Counted from the first letter of the stretch, positions 26,208-34,620 are shown. The stretch is DNA of 64,000 bases from Erythrobacter aurantius (GCF_023823125.1 NZ_CP090949.1:1-64000); one strand, 5' to 3'. Notes: generated by a model from the sequence alone, not told the origin. Made by a program: numbers and translations.

Positions 26208-26264
26208 TGCCGCGCCCCTACACCGCCCTCCGGACAACCGGCGGGGAGAGAAAGGGGCGCGGCA
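26208..26264. terminator. GC-rich stem-loop after the 37-residue gene
   Basis: TGCCGCGCCCCT (26208-26219) pairs perfectly with AGGGGCGCGGCA (26253-26264), with further short pairing inside. There is no T-run after it, so it may be a Rho-independent-like barrier between the forward small gene and the reverse gene cluster, or a structured RNA end. Confidence 0.5.
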
Positions 26265-26354
26265 AATAGCGTTACGGGAGTCACCCCCATGGGGGGCGTG
26301 CGCTATCGTCTGGTGCGTATATGCCCCTTCGGATTTTTGTGGTGAAAGTAATGG

Positions 26355-26582
26355 CTAGCCCGAAAGCAGGCGGCGCACATGAGACAGCTTTAGCGCATCT
26401 TCGATCCACGGCGCGTGGCGCGTAGCCGCGGCAAACTCATGGCGCTGTGCCCCCAACCTCTTGGCTATGGCGACGAATGAAAACGGCTCTCGGGCGTGGC
26501 AGCGTGGAGCGGTGACGAAGCTATCTTCCGGGACTCGTATGAGTTCACCGTCTAGCCCCCGGAACTCTCGATAGATCCTCAT
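26355..26582 (-). CDS. Hypothetical small island protein
   Basis: 75-residue product beginning MRIYREFRGLDGELIRVPEDSFV, then a helical C-terminal half. Not recognised. Its ATG overlaps the stop of the upstream Cys-rich gene by 4 bases (ATGA, 26579-26582), which supports it as a real translated gene. An ATG six codons earlier is possible. Confidence 0.55.
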   Translation of the reverse strand: MRIYREFRGLDGELIRVPEDSFVTAPRCHAREPFSFVAIAKRLGAQRHEFAAATRHAPWIEDALKLSHVRRLLSG

Positions 26583-26977
26583 GCGCGCACCCCGGCACAC
26601 GCAAAGCGCATCGGGCGAACTCGCTCAGCACACAGGCGCTCTTGCCGCTTACGCTTTGCTTCGGCTGCTTTGATCCGACGGCGGTACTCGTCAATCAATG
26701 CGGGGGGCATTGGCTCGTCTGTGTAGACCATTTCTAGCGCCCTTTCGCTGAGCGCATCCGGATCCCCAGTGCCACGCCGGATAAGCTCCGAGATCACCGA
26801 AGGGCCATTGTGGCGGCGGTGAGAGGCGGCGCTTGCCTCACAGCTTTTGCAGCGCGCACGGCGGGGACCTTCAGGGGCCTCAGCGCTCCGCAGGTAGAAC
26901 GCTGCCAAGGGCTGCACTCGCAGGCACCCCTTGCAGCTCTTGAGGTGCCGCAAAGCGGCATTCGTCCGTTCGGACAT
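26579..26977 (-). CDS. Small protein with two CxxC pairs (zinc-finger-like)
   Basis: 132-residue product with CKGC near residue 15 and CKSC near residue 43, separated by a conserved-looking FYLRS block, and a basic helical C-terminal half. This layout resembles zinc-binding N termini of phage HNH/VSR-type endonucleases and phage-encoded DNA-binding proteins, but no nuclease motif is visible, so function is open. A clear AGGAGG-type ribosome binding site precedes its ATG at 26977. It is translationally coupled to the 75-residue gene downstream. Confidence 0.65.
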   Translation of the reverse strand: MSERTNAALRHLKSCKGCLRVQPLAAFYLRSAEAPEGPRRARCKSCEASAASHRRHNGPSVISELIRRGTGDPDALSERALEMVYTDEPMPPALIDEYRRRIKAAEAKRKRQERLCAERVRPMRFACAGVRA

Positions 26978-27109
26978 TACTTCCTCCTAGCCACGGTATT
27001 CGTGGTTTTCTGTCTTGTTGGTATGGGTTCGGGCGGTGACACTGCTTGGCGGCTTGGGGTGTCCCGAAAGGCCAGCCAAACAGTGTCATTTTCTACCCTA
27101 GAGCGACGA

Positions 27110-27274
27110 TTAAGAGCGCTGTCGGGGCGTGGGCCGGAAGGCATAGAGCGGACAGCGTGTGACGGTGCAGGCTTCGACCTGCTGCCGCCAGCCACCCGGC
27201 TCTAGTTCGTCGTAGACGCACTGCTTGCAGTAGGCGTCTATCGCTAGCTTGCGAGTTGCGGGGGCGGCGCTCAT
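27110..27274 (-). CDS. Short cysteine-containing phage/island protein
   Basis: A 54-codon frame too short for usual ORF cut-offs. It starts MSAAPATRKLAIDAYCKQC and contains AYCKQCVYD, GGWRQQVEACT and CPLYAFRP. This pattern of paired cysteines with a W-R-x-Q-V-E-x-C core is seen in small proteins of phages and genomic islands of alphaproteobacteria and suggests zinc binding. A competing frame on the same strand starting at 27278 lacks any such pattern. Function unknown. Confidence 0.7.
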   Translation of the reverse strand: MSAAPATRKLAIDAYCKQCVYDELEPGGWRQQVEACTVTRCPLYAFRPTPRQRS

Positions 27275-27470
27275 TCATCGCCCCTCTGGCCCCTTACGGG
27301 CGCGGCAGGGGCGGCATTGGTGTGGGTTTGCACTGGGCATCTCCCGATTGGGAGACCAACGCTTGTAAGGCTTGGATATCTTCCCACAGCGGTGCTGCGG
27401 GAGACGACTGGGGTAGTTCGATCATGCTCGGCAAGCGTCGATCTCCTGATTGATGGAATAGGGGTGCGGC
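27275..27470. other. Island intergenic gap, no gene seen
   Basis: About 200 bases between the 54-residue and the 96-residue reverse genes. Both strands have short frames but none with a good start site or recognisable composition. It could hold the promoter of the small-gene group at 27274-26355. Confidence 0.4.
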
Positions 27471-27761
27471 TTACTTCGGACGCCCTAGGCGATTTCCGAA
27501 AGCAGGCTCGGCGGGCTTGGTGCCGGGAACTGGCGGGGGGCTCGAGAGCACGGCAGGGGCCTGCTCTGGCTCTTCCTGTTCCACGGGGGCACTTGCGCTA
27601 CCCGTCGCAACCATGTCGACGCGGGTCATGCCGGGAAGCCCGACAATCGAAGACCGCGCCTCCTCGCTCGGAGGGGGCTCTATCGGTTGCGCTGACGGGG
27701 CTCGGTGCGGTCGCCGGGGCTGCTTGGGCTTAGCGGTCCCAAGGTGTGAGCAACGGCGCAT
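27471..27761 (-). CDS. Proline-rich hypothetical protein
   Basis: 96-residue product with an N-terminal basic stretch and a low-complexity proline/alanine/glutamate-rich body, no recognised domain. Its ATG at 27761 overlaps the TGA stop of the upstream 263-residue gene (stop 27761-27763), which suggests coupled translation. A TTG one codon upstream is also in frame. Low complexity makes the call uncertain. Confidence 0.4.
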   Translation of the reverse strand: MRRCSHLGTAKPKQPRRPHRAPSAQPIEPPPSEEARSSIVGLPGMTRVDMVATGSASAPVEQEEPEQAPAVLSSPPPVPGTKPAEPAFGNRLGRPK

Positions 27762-28552
27762 CAATCGCGATCCAAGGTGGCAAGCTGTTCTGCTCTACGC
27801 TTGATCCGCTCTTCGCGGCGCATCTGGGAAGCTAACGCCTTGGCCTCTTTCTCCTCGCTCAACTTCGCCGCCCTACGCTGCAAGATCTGGGCGGACTCAA
27901 GCTCAGCCGCTCTCAGTCGATTTCGGGCGATAAGACCGGGCAGGCCGTTCTTTTCAACCAAGAGCCGAATGTCTCGATCAATCCCTTGGATCTGTTCCTG
28001 CCACATCTGGCGAGTGTGCGCCGACAGCCAATAGACCGGGGCGGCAACGAGTTCGCCCGTTTCTGGGTCTTCCTGCTTTCGCAGGTCAATAATCTTGTCG
28101 ACGCCCTGCTGATACTGAGCTCGCTTGGCGTAGAGTTCTTGCACATCCATCGCGATTTGGGCCTGTGCCTTGTGGATGGGCAGCGAACTCGGGTGCACAC
28201 CTGTTAGGCCCCGAATAGAGCCGAGCCGAGCCGTCGCTATCTCGCGGACAAGCCGGTCTTCCTCGGCGGCGCGATCAGACGCACTCAAGTGAGACTGGCG
28301 AGCGAGTTGGGCTTGGACCTCGCTAGCCAAATCTGGCGGAAGCGCCGAGGCCGTCAATGACGCCCGAGCGGGTGCGCCGCTGTTGTCCTGAACGTTCCCG
28401 CGAGCATCCCGGATAGGGTCCATGGCGCGTACCTGCTCTAGGAACGGCTGGAGGTCTTCAGGGACTTCAGAAGGAGGGGACAGGTGGCCGTAGTTCGTGA
28501 TTACAACGCGTAGGTCTTCAGCGCCGTTGTCGGCGGGTTGGTTATCGCTCAT
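27761..28552 (-). CDS. Hypothetical charged, coiled-coil island protein
   Basis: 263-residue protein, not recognised. It starts MSDNQPADNGAEDLRVVIT, is rich in charged and alanine/glutamine residues, and its C-terminal half (about residues 145-263) looks like long helices ending in a basic tract (MRREERIKRRAEQ). This could be a scaffold- or terminase-small-subunit-like protein, but no homology is claimed. It lies downstream of the integrase gene on the same strand. Confidence 0.6.
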   Translation of the reverse strand: MSDNQPADNGAEDLRVVITNYGHLSPPSEVPEDLQPFLEQVRAMDPIRDARGNVQDNSGAPARASLTASALPPDLASEVQAQLARQSHLSASDRAAEEDRLVREIATARLGSIRGLTGVHPSSLPIHKAQAQIAMDVQELYAKRAQYQQGVDKIIDLRKQEDPETGELVAAPVYWLSAHTRQMWQEQIQGIDRDIRLLVEKNGLPGLIARNRLRAAELESAQILQRRAAKLSEEKEAKALASQMRREERIKRRAEQLATLDRD

Positions 28553-28859
28553 TGAGCAAAGCTTTCTGCCGGGACAGTCCCGGTCGCTTGGGGTTTATGG
28601 GGTGCGCCTTAGCCAAACGCAGGCGTCCCTCGGTGGCCCTTTCGGGGTCAGAGGGGTGGTGTGGAGGTTGGACAGGGGGAAGGAGGGAAAGAGGATCCCT
28701 TGGGGCTCTTCCGGATAACCGGAAGTGATCCTTAGGTTCTCTTACAGGAGATTCCTGATCCTCCCTTGCACCCTTGCTCATTTCTCCGAGGGTAAGGGTT
28801 AATTCGATAACGGCGGATTTCTGGGATTTTCGAGAAGACCCGTCATTCGACCCAAGCAT
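28542..28859 (-). CDS. Possible 105-residue bridging protein
   Basis: The frame starts with ATG inside the last codons of the integrase gene and ends inside the first codons of the 263-residue gene. Such overlap at both ends is typical of coupled genes in phages. The sequence is proline- and charge-rich and has no recognised domain, so it may also be untranslated leader. A 16-bp inverted repeat (TTCCGG ... CCGGAA, 28709-28724) lies inside it. Confidence 0.3.
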   Translation of the reverse strand: MLGSNDGSSRKSQKSAVIELTLTLGEMSKGAREDQESPVREPKDHFRLSGRAPRDPLSLLPPVQPPHHPSDPERATEGRLRLAKAHPINPKRPGLSRQKALLNER

Positions 28860-30459
28860 AGGTAAGTGCGGTCTCGCCCCCCTGCCTCCATTGAAACAGC
28901 AAGCGCCCGGTTCGGTAATCGATCACTACCCCCTGAAACAGGGATCGCAGACACGCATTAGACTTCGCAAGATCTAGCTGCCCTTCCGCGCTCATCGCGT
29001 CGCTGAAGGCCTCTGCCCTTGCCGCGATCAAGCCGTGATCGACCGACGCCCGCTCAAGCTCGAGCGCCGCCGCGTCCACCTTGTATGACGCGAGTGCGGC
29101 TTCAAGCGCCCGCCTCTGCGAAGAAAGGCCTAGCGAGGGATTCCGCTTCGCTTTCTCCTCAATCTCCGAGAGCTGTTCAACGGCGACAGATATCACGGCC
29201 TGCAGGTTCTCTAGTTCGGCATCGACTTCGCCGCCGCCGGGGCCAGCGGGAATGTCGATTAGGAGCCTCTCCCATTTGTGCTCGAGTGTCTCCTGCAAGT
29301 CGGACAGAGTAACCGAACGATACCCGTGGGAAGCTGCGCCTGCCTTCGCTTGAGTGCATACAAGCTTTGGCTTGCCGCCCTTGGACGGGTTGCCCTTCAT
29401 TACGCGTGTCATGCTCGCTCCGCATTCCGGGCAACGTGCAAGCCCCGCGAAGATGTTCGCGAGCTTACCTTTCGCCCCCCGTCCGCGAACGGCGGGGGCC
29501 TTTCCGTCCTTCAGCGCTCTGACTGCTTCCCATTGCGCCCTTTCAATCACGGCTGGAAAGACTTCAGGGATGGGGTCTTCGAAGACGCGCGCTCTCTTTC
29601 CGTCCCGGTACACCACACGCCCCGGTACGAGGGTTCCAATGACGGCGGGGTTCCTGAGCACTTTCGAGACCGTAGAGCGATGCCACATCTTGCCGCGCCC
29701 CATCATCGGAACCCCCTCCTCGTTGAAGCGGTGCGCAATCTTGTGCTCTCCAATGCCCTCCAGCGTCATCGCATAGATGCGGCGTACGGTGTCCGCGTGG
29801 GGCGCTTTCTCCACCCAGCCGTCGTCCACAGGGTCAAGCCAAGACGGCCCTTTGCGAGTAAGCAGCTTGTCTGTTCCGTTGCGAACCCGGCGACGCTTGT
29901 CGGCCCAAACTTCGCTGAGCCTCTCGCCCTTCACCTTGCTTTCCTCGTGGGCGCGCCATGAGACCATAAGGGCAATAAGGAGCGCTGTAGGGTCACTGTC
30001 GAGCCGTTCCGCATCGTATTCTTGCCCGTCGCCAAGAGTCGCGATCACAACCCCCGCATCCACAATGTCGTCAAGCAGCCGGGAGACCTTCCTCGGTGTC
30101 ATGCGGCTAACGCGATCTAGGCTCTCAACGACAAGGTAAGACCCCTCGGCAATTAGGCCTGCGCGGCATGCCATGAGGAACCCACCAAGGCCGCGGTCGG
30201 TGCTGGTATTGCTCCCGCGAAACGCGGATACGCCCAAGTCCTGAAGCCTGAGACGCTCATCCAATACCAGCGGAGCGAGGCCCTCTTTCGCCCGTTCCTC
30301 GTTCTTGCGGCGCATCCAACGCGCCGCGCCCTCAGTTTGTCGCCGCAGACTGTCACCCTCCTGCTGTTCGGGGGTTGAGAACCGCGTGTAGCTGTAAACG
30401 CGCGGGGTGGTCAGTTCGGTTGCGGATTGCTCGCCGTTTGCGGGTGTATCGGTGTACAT
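28843..30459 (-). CDS. Large serine recombinase (integrase of the comM island)
   Basis: 538-residue site-specific integrase. The N-terminal catalytic domain begins near residue 20 (YSYTRFSTPEQQ with nucleophile Ser28, and ESLDRVSRMT), a recombinase domain follows (GIGEHKIAHRFNEEGVP, W-H-R-STVSKVLRNP), then a zinc-ribbon (CPECGASMTRV ... CTQ) and a C-terminal coiled coil (residues about 395-470), as in phage-type large serine integrases. It starts about 70 bases from the right junction with comM and reads inward, the usual location near attP. It is the best candidate for the enzyme that integrated this element. Confidence 0.94.
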   Translation of the reverse strand: MYTDTPANGEQSATELTTPRVYSYTRFSTPEQQEGDSLRRQTEGAARWMRRKNEERAKEGLAPLVLDERLRLQDLGVSAFRGSNTSTDRGLGGFLMACRAGLIAEGSYLVVESLDRVSRMTPRKVSRLLDDIVDAGVVIATLGDGQEYDAERLDSDPTALLIALMVSWRAHEESKVKGERLSEVWADKRRRVRNGTDKLLTRKGPSWLDPVDDGWVEKAPHADTVRRIYAMTLEGIGEHKIAHRFNEEGVPMMGRGKMWHRSTVSKVLRNPAVIGTLVPGRVVYRDGKRARVFEDPIPEVFPAVIERAQWEAVRALKDGKAPAVRGRGAKGKLANIFAGLARCPECGASMTRVMKGNPSKGGKPKLVCTQAKAGAASHGYRSVTLSDLQETLEHKWERLLIDIPAGPGGGEVDAELENLQAVISVAVEQLSEIEEKAKRNPSLGLSSQRRALEAALASYKVDAAALELERASVDHGLIAARAEAFSDAMSAEGQLDLAKSNACLRSLFQGVVIDYRTGRLLFQWRQGGETALTYAWVE

Positions 30460-30514
30460 GGGCCTCTCCTGTGAACGTGTTGCTAGACCGATGGTCAGGG
30501 CTAATCGGGTCCAC

Positions 30515-30540
30515 AGGCTCCCTACGTGCTGATGATGGGG
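30515..30540. other. attR junction in comM
   Basis: Element sequence GCTCCCTACG is followed by the shared TG (30527-30528) and then by comM sequence CTGATGATGGGG, which encodes the residues directly before Walker A. The combined attP (element ends joined) would be ...CTCCCTACG-TG-TTCACATTAG... Confidence 0.75.
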
Positions 30541-31389
30541 CCACCGGGATCGGGGAAGAGCCTGCTCGCATCATGCCTTCCCGGCATCCTTCCGGAGCTG
30601 ACTCCGGCAGAAGCGCTGGAGGTTTCGATGGTGCAATCCGTCGCCGGACTGCTCGATTCGGGCAAGATCAGCCGCGCGCGCCCATTCCGCGCACCGCATC
30701 ATTCGGCCAGCATGGCGGCGCTGACGGGCGGCGGGCTGAAGGTGCGACCCGGCGAAGTCAGCCTTGCGCATCTGGGAGTACTTTTCCTCGACGAATTGCC
30801 TGAATTCCAGCGCCCGGTGCTCGATTCGCTGCGCCAACCGCTTGAAACCGGACAGGTCGATGTCGCCCGCGCCAATGCCCACGTGACATTCCCCGCGCGC
30901 GTTCAGCTTATCGCGGCAATGAACCCGTGTCGCTGCGGCCATGCAGGTGAACCGGGACACGTCTGCGCACGCGGTCCACGCTGCGCTTCGGAATATCAGG
31001 CTCGGCTTTCCGGTCCGCTGCTCGACCGGATTGACCTTCATGTTCAGGTCGCTGCGGTGAGCGCGATCGATCTCGCCCTGCCTCCACCCGCCGAAGGCAG
31101 CGCCGAAGTCGCCGCACGGGTCGCCGCCGCCCGCAAGCTCGCGCTTGAAAGAGGCGTCCGCTCAAATGCGGAGCTCGAAGGCGAGAGGCTGGAAGCGCAT
31201 GCTGCACCTGATGACGCGGGGCGGCATCTTTTGATGCAGGCGGCAGAAAAGCTGCGTCTGTCTGCTCGCGGCTACACTCGAATGCTGCGTGTGGCGCGCA
31301 CCATCGCCGACCTCGCCGGAACTGCACAAGTAGGCCGCGCCCATATCGCCGAAGCGCTGAGTTACCGCCAGATGATCGGGACACGCTAA
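30529..31389 (+). pseudogene. comM: comM (YifB), 3' part
   Basis: 286-codon 3' part of ComM: Walker A GPPGSGKSLLA, the FRAPHHSAS block, Walker B LFLDELPEF, the AAMNPCRCG zinc-type motif and the C-terminal Mg-chelatase helicase domain. A GTG at 30526 could start translation of this part alone, but it would lack the N-terminal lonC-like domain. In phase with the 5' part at 21268-21903. Loss of ComM would be expected to reduce natural transformation with divergent DNA, if the strain is competent at all. Confidence 0.95.
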
Positions 31390-31435
31390 GGCGCAGGGCG
31401 TGACAGCTCGGCATTGCGGCGGATAAGGTGTGAGG

Positions 31436-32149
31436 ATGCCTTTCCTGGATCCCGCATGGCTGATTTATCTTGGTGCCGGCCTGATGCTGCTGGCCTATGC
31501 CATCCGCGACGAATTGCGGTTGCGCACGCTGATCATCGTCTCAACCTTCGTATACATCGCCTACTACTACGCAGTCGACGGCGGACCTCTGTGGGAGGCC
31601 ATTGTGACCAGCCTGCTGATGGTGGCCGTGAATTTCTGGGTGCTGGGTCAGATCGCGCTCGAACGCACCACGCTGCGTCTATCCGATGATGAAAAACGGC
31701 TCTTCGATGCGTTCGAAACGCTGACGCCTGGCCAGTTCCGGCGCATCCTGAAGCTAGCGCACTGGCGCCGCGCCGATGACCCTAACGGGACAGTACTGAC
31801 CCGCGAGGATGAGCCCTCTGGCGCGCTCTTCTATGTCTTCGATGGGATCATCTCGGTCGAAAAGCGCGGCCATCGTTTCCGCCTGCCCGAAGGCAATTTC
31901 GTGGGTGAGGTCGGCTTTGTTCTCAACCGCAAGACCACCACGACTTCGGTTGCGCCCGAGGGTGTCACCTATGTCGAATGGGATGCCGATGCCTTGCGCA
32001 AATTGGGGAGGCAACGTCCTGCGCTGGGAAATGCGCTCAATGCCCTGCTTACCCGCGATCTCGCGAAGAAACTCACCGCCAGCTATCGCCCGGACGACGC
32101 CCTTCCTCCCGACCGCGAAACTGTCGAATTGCTAGAGGCCGCAGAATAG
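31436..32149 (+). CDS. Popeye-domain / cyclic-nucleotide-binding-like membrane protein
   Basis: 237-residue protein with three N-terminal transmembrane helices (about residues 8-75) and a cytoplasmic double-stranded beta-helix domain similar to Popeye or cNMP-binding domains (LFYVFDGIISVEKRG, GNFVGEVGFV). The classic cAMP-binding arginine motif is not clearly present. Role unknown, possibly a membrane sensor. The ATG at 31436 is preferred; a GTG at 31430 is also in frame. It converges on recQ with only 2 bases between stops. Confidence 0.75.
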   Translation: MPFLDPAWLIYLGAGLMLLAYAIRDELRLRTLIIVSTFVYIAYYYAVDGGPLWEAIVTSLLMVAVNFWVLGQIALERTTLRLSDDEKRLFDAFETLTPGQFRRILKLAHWRRADDPNGTVLTREDEPSGALFYVFDGIISVEKRGHRFRLPEGNFVGEVGFVLNRKTTTTSVAPEGVTYVEWDADALRKLGRQRPALGNALNALLTRDLAKKLTASYRPDDALPPDRETVELLEAAE

Positions 32150-32151
32150 GC

Positions 32152-33933
32152 TCAAGCCTGTTCAAAGTCGCGGATCACCTGAAGGAAGGCATCGCCCCAG
32201 GTGTCCAGCTTCTTCTCCCCCACTCCCTGCAATTGGCCCAATTGCGCAATTGTATGTGGCCGGTCGCTGGCCATGGCGCGAAGAACGCTGTCATGGAAGA
32301 TGATGTAGGCGGGAATGCCGTTTTCCTTTGCGAGGCTTGCCCGGCGTTCACGGAGCGCCTCGAACAAGGGATCGCCAACCGGATTGGCTACCGAACCGCC
32401 CCGGCGCTTGCGGGTTTTCTTGGGCGGTTCAGCCACCAGCACGCTGCGTTCGCCTTTGAGCACCGACCGCGCCTGTGGCCCAAGCGCCAGCCCACCATGC
32501 TCGGTGGTCACCAACATTTCGTGTGCGGTTAGGTGCCGGGTTACCGGCCTTAGCAGTGCGGCGTCTTCGTCGCCTACGATGCCGAAGACAGACAGCTGGT
32601 CATGACCCCGCTGGCGCACGCGATCATCGTCGCGCCCCAGCAGTACTTTCTCTATGTGGCCGACGCCGAAGCTCTGACCCGTCCGATAGACCGCCGACAG
32701 CAGCTTTTGGGCCACCTCGGTCGCATCCAGCACTTTGGGCGGATTGAGGCAGTTGTCGCAATTGTCGCATGTTGCTGCCGGGTCTTCGCCAAAATGACGC
32801 AGAAGGATCGCACGCCTGCAACCCGCGCACTCCACAAGATTGGCGAGCGCATTCAACCTTGCCTGCTCGCTCGGCAATCGCGCCGTGTCGACATCTGCCA
32901 GCCACTGCCGCGCGCGCGCGAAATCGGACGCACTCCAGAACAGGTGCGCCTGAGCCGGATCGCCATCGCGGCCCGCGCGTCCGGTTTCCTGATAATAGGC
33001 CTCGATCGACTTCGGCAGGCCAGCATGGATGACGAAACGCACATCAGGCTTGTCGATCCCCATGCCGAAGGCGATCGTCGCAACCATCACCATGTCTTCC
33101 GAAGCCACGAATTCCGCCTGTGTCGCGGCGCGGCGCTCAGGCGGAAGGCCGGCATGATAGGCAGCAACGGGACGACCCGTAGCCTCCAGCTTCTGAGCGA
33201 GATCTTCTGTCGCCTTGCGGCTTGGTGCATAAACGATGCCAGCGCCCGGCGTCTGCCGAATAATCTCGGCGATCTGGCTGGGGCCATTGTTGCGCGGCGA
33301 AATCGAATAGCGGATATTCGGGCGGTCGAAACCGGCTCTGATCAGCCCTTCGCTCGGGATGCCCAATTGCTTGAGGATATCACCGCGAGTGACCTCGTCA
33401 GCTGTCGCAGTCAGCGCCAATCGAGGAATCGCAGGATAGCGATCGAGCATCGGGCGGAGCCCGCGATAATCGGGGCGGAAATCGTGGCCCCATTCGGAGA
33501 CGCAATGCGCCTCGTCTATCGCAAAAAGGGCGATGCGGGCATCAGCCAGCAGGCTTTGGAAACTGGAAGTCGTTGCCCGTTCAGGCGCTACATAGAGCAG
33601 ATCGAGCTCGCCTCGCCGAAGGCTTTGAGCGGTCTGCGCCAGATCGCTGTCTGCCGATGTCATCGACGCGGCCTTGATCCCGACCGCCTGGGCCGCGCGG
33701 ATCTGATCATGCATCAGCGCGATCAACGGAGAAATGACGATAGCGGTGCCATCGCGGGCAAGAGCGGGAAGCTGATAGCACAACGACTTGCCTGCCCCGG
33801 TCGGCATCAAGGCGAGCGTGTGTTCACCCGCCATGACGCGGGAGACAACCGCCTCCTGCGTGCCGCGAAAGCCGCTGAAGCCGAAGGTCGCGCGCAGAAT
33901 ATCATGCAGATCGCCGCCATGTGCAGGCCGCAT
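32152..33933 (-). CDS. recQ: ATP-dependent DNA helicase RecQ
   Basis: 3'-5' helicase for recombination and fork repair. The 593-residue protein contains superfamily 2 motifs (MPTGAGKSLCYQLPA, DEAHCVSEWGHDFRP), the motif-VI block QETGRAGRDG, the RecQ zinc site (CAGC ... CDNCDNC), a winged-helix region and a C-terminal HRDC domain (GVGEKKLDTWGDAFL). Length and order match the standard bacterial RecQ. Confidence 0.96.
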   Translation of the reverse strand: MRPAHGGDLHDILRATFGFSGFRGTQEAVVSRVMAGEHTLALMPTGAGKSLCYQLPALARDGTAIVISPLIALMHDQIRAAQAVGIKAASMTSADSDLAQTAQSLRRGELDLLYVAPERATTSSFQSLLADARIALFAIDEAHCVSEWGHDFRPDYRGLRPMLDRYPAIPRLALTATADEVTRGDILKQLGIPSEGLIRAGFDRPNIRYSISPRNNGPSQIAEIIRQTPGAGIVYAPSRKATEDLAQKLEATGRPVAAYHAGLPPERRAATQAEFVASEDMVMVATIAFGMGIDKPDVRFVIHAGLPKSIEAYYQETGRAGRDGDPAQAHLFWSASDFARARQWLADVDTARLPSEQARLNALANLVECAGCRRAILLRHFGEDPAATCDNCDNCLNPPKVLDATEVAQKLLSAVYRTGQSFGVGHIEKVLLGRDDDRVRQRGHDQLSVFGIVGDEDAALLRPVTRHLTAHEMLVTTEHGGLALGPQARSVLKGERSVLVAEPPKKTRKRRGGSVANPVGDPLFEALRERRASLAKENGIPAYIIFHDSVLRAMASDRPHTIAQLGQLQGVGEKKLDTWGDAFLQVIRDFEQA

Positions 33934-33983
33934 CGCCGGACTCGTTTCGGGTGAGCGCGGATATCACATCCGCGGCGACAGCA

Positions 33984-34538
33984 TCAGCTGGCAGCCGCCT
34001 TCCTTGCGGTCTCCATATCGACCACGCTGCCGCGATCAAGCGCAGGGCCGAGAGTTGCCACAGTCCCGTCCAGCCGTTTCCCGACATCGTCCCGACGGAT
34101 CATGTTGAGATCGGTGTGATTGAGGATTCGGCCATCATGCGAGAGGATCGACACAGGCCCGATCGGCAGACGATCAAGTCCATCCACCAAGACCGGATCC
34201 TCGACTACGAACTCCGAACCGTGCTTTTGCCCCCATTGCCGCAGTGCGATCATCGCGGGCAGCAGGTCGAATCCCTTGTCCGTCAGGCGGTATTCGATCT
34301 TGCGTCGATCATCGGCGCAGGGTTCGCGCTTGAGGATGCCGTGTTCGACCAACTTGGCCAGTCTGTTCGAGAGAATGTTGCGGGCGATGCCGAGTTCGGT
34401 GAGGAATTCCTCGAAATGCTTCAATCCGTTGAAGCTGGCTCGCAAGATCATGAACGACCAACGTTCGCCCATCACTTCAAGCGCTTGAGGCAGACCGCAA
34501 TCGATCAGCTCGCGCAGAGGTTCTCTCAATTCGCCCAT
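33984..34538 (-). CDS. HxlR-family transcriptional regulator
   Basis: 184-residue regulator with the HxlR winged-helix domain near the N terminus (ALEVMGERWSFMILR, HFEEFLTELGIARNILSNRL, REPCADDRRKIEYRLTDKG). The C-terminal 70 residues are an extension beyond the usual 110-residue family length. The upstream region, shared with the divergent gene at 34749, holds two GTTTC/GAAAC dyads that are good operator candidates. Confidence 0.9.
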   Translation of the reverse strand: MGELREPLRELIDCGLPQALEVMGERWSFMILRASFNGLKHFEEFLTELGIARNILSNRLAKLVEHGILKREPCADDRRKIEYRLTDKGFDLLPAMIALRQWGQKHGSEFVVEDPVLVDGLDRLPIGPVSILSHDGRILNHTDLNMIRRDDVGKRLDGTVATLGPALDRGSVVDMETARKAAAS

Positions 34539-34620
34539 ATCAGTCCTTTCCCCGCAACCTTTCTAGCGGGTTCGACGCCAATCGCAAAACCATGTTGAGA
34601 ATGGGCGTGAAAAAATTTCA

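Larger units (their letters stand above)
21902..30526. mobile_element. 8.6-kb integrative element in comM
   Basis: Foreign DNA separates codons 212 and 213 of comM. The right-hand gene is a large serine recombinase pointing inward from the right junction. Only the dinucleotide TG is shared by the left (21902-21903) and right (30527-30528) junctions, as expected for the 2-bp crossover of serine integrases. Cargo: an HNH nuclease gene interrupted by an IS, a HEPN-like gene with a small membrane-protein gene, a serine resolvase, and several small genes that look phage- or island-like. No capsid, terminase, conjugation or replication gene is seen, so this is a small genomic island or satellite-type element rather than a full prophage. 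Confidence 0.9.

Noticed and set aside
27093..27278. 61-codon reverse frame starting at 27278
   Set aside because: Overlaps the better 54-codon frame in another phase, which has the ordered cysteine pattern of a real small protein.
21902..30526. Intact prophage
   Set aside because: No capsid, portal, terminase, tail or lysis gene is visible; size is only 8.6 kb.
32602..33954. 450-codon frame antisense to recQ
   Set aside because: Shadow frame; all conserved motifs are on the recQ strand.
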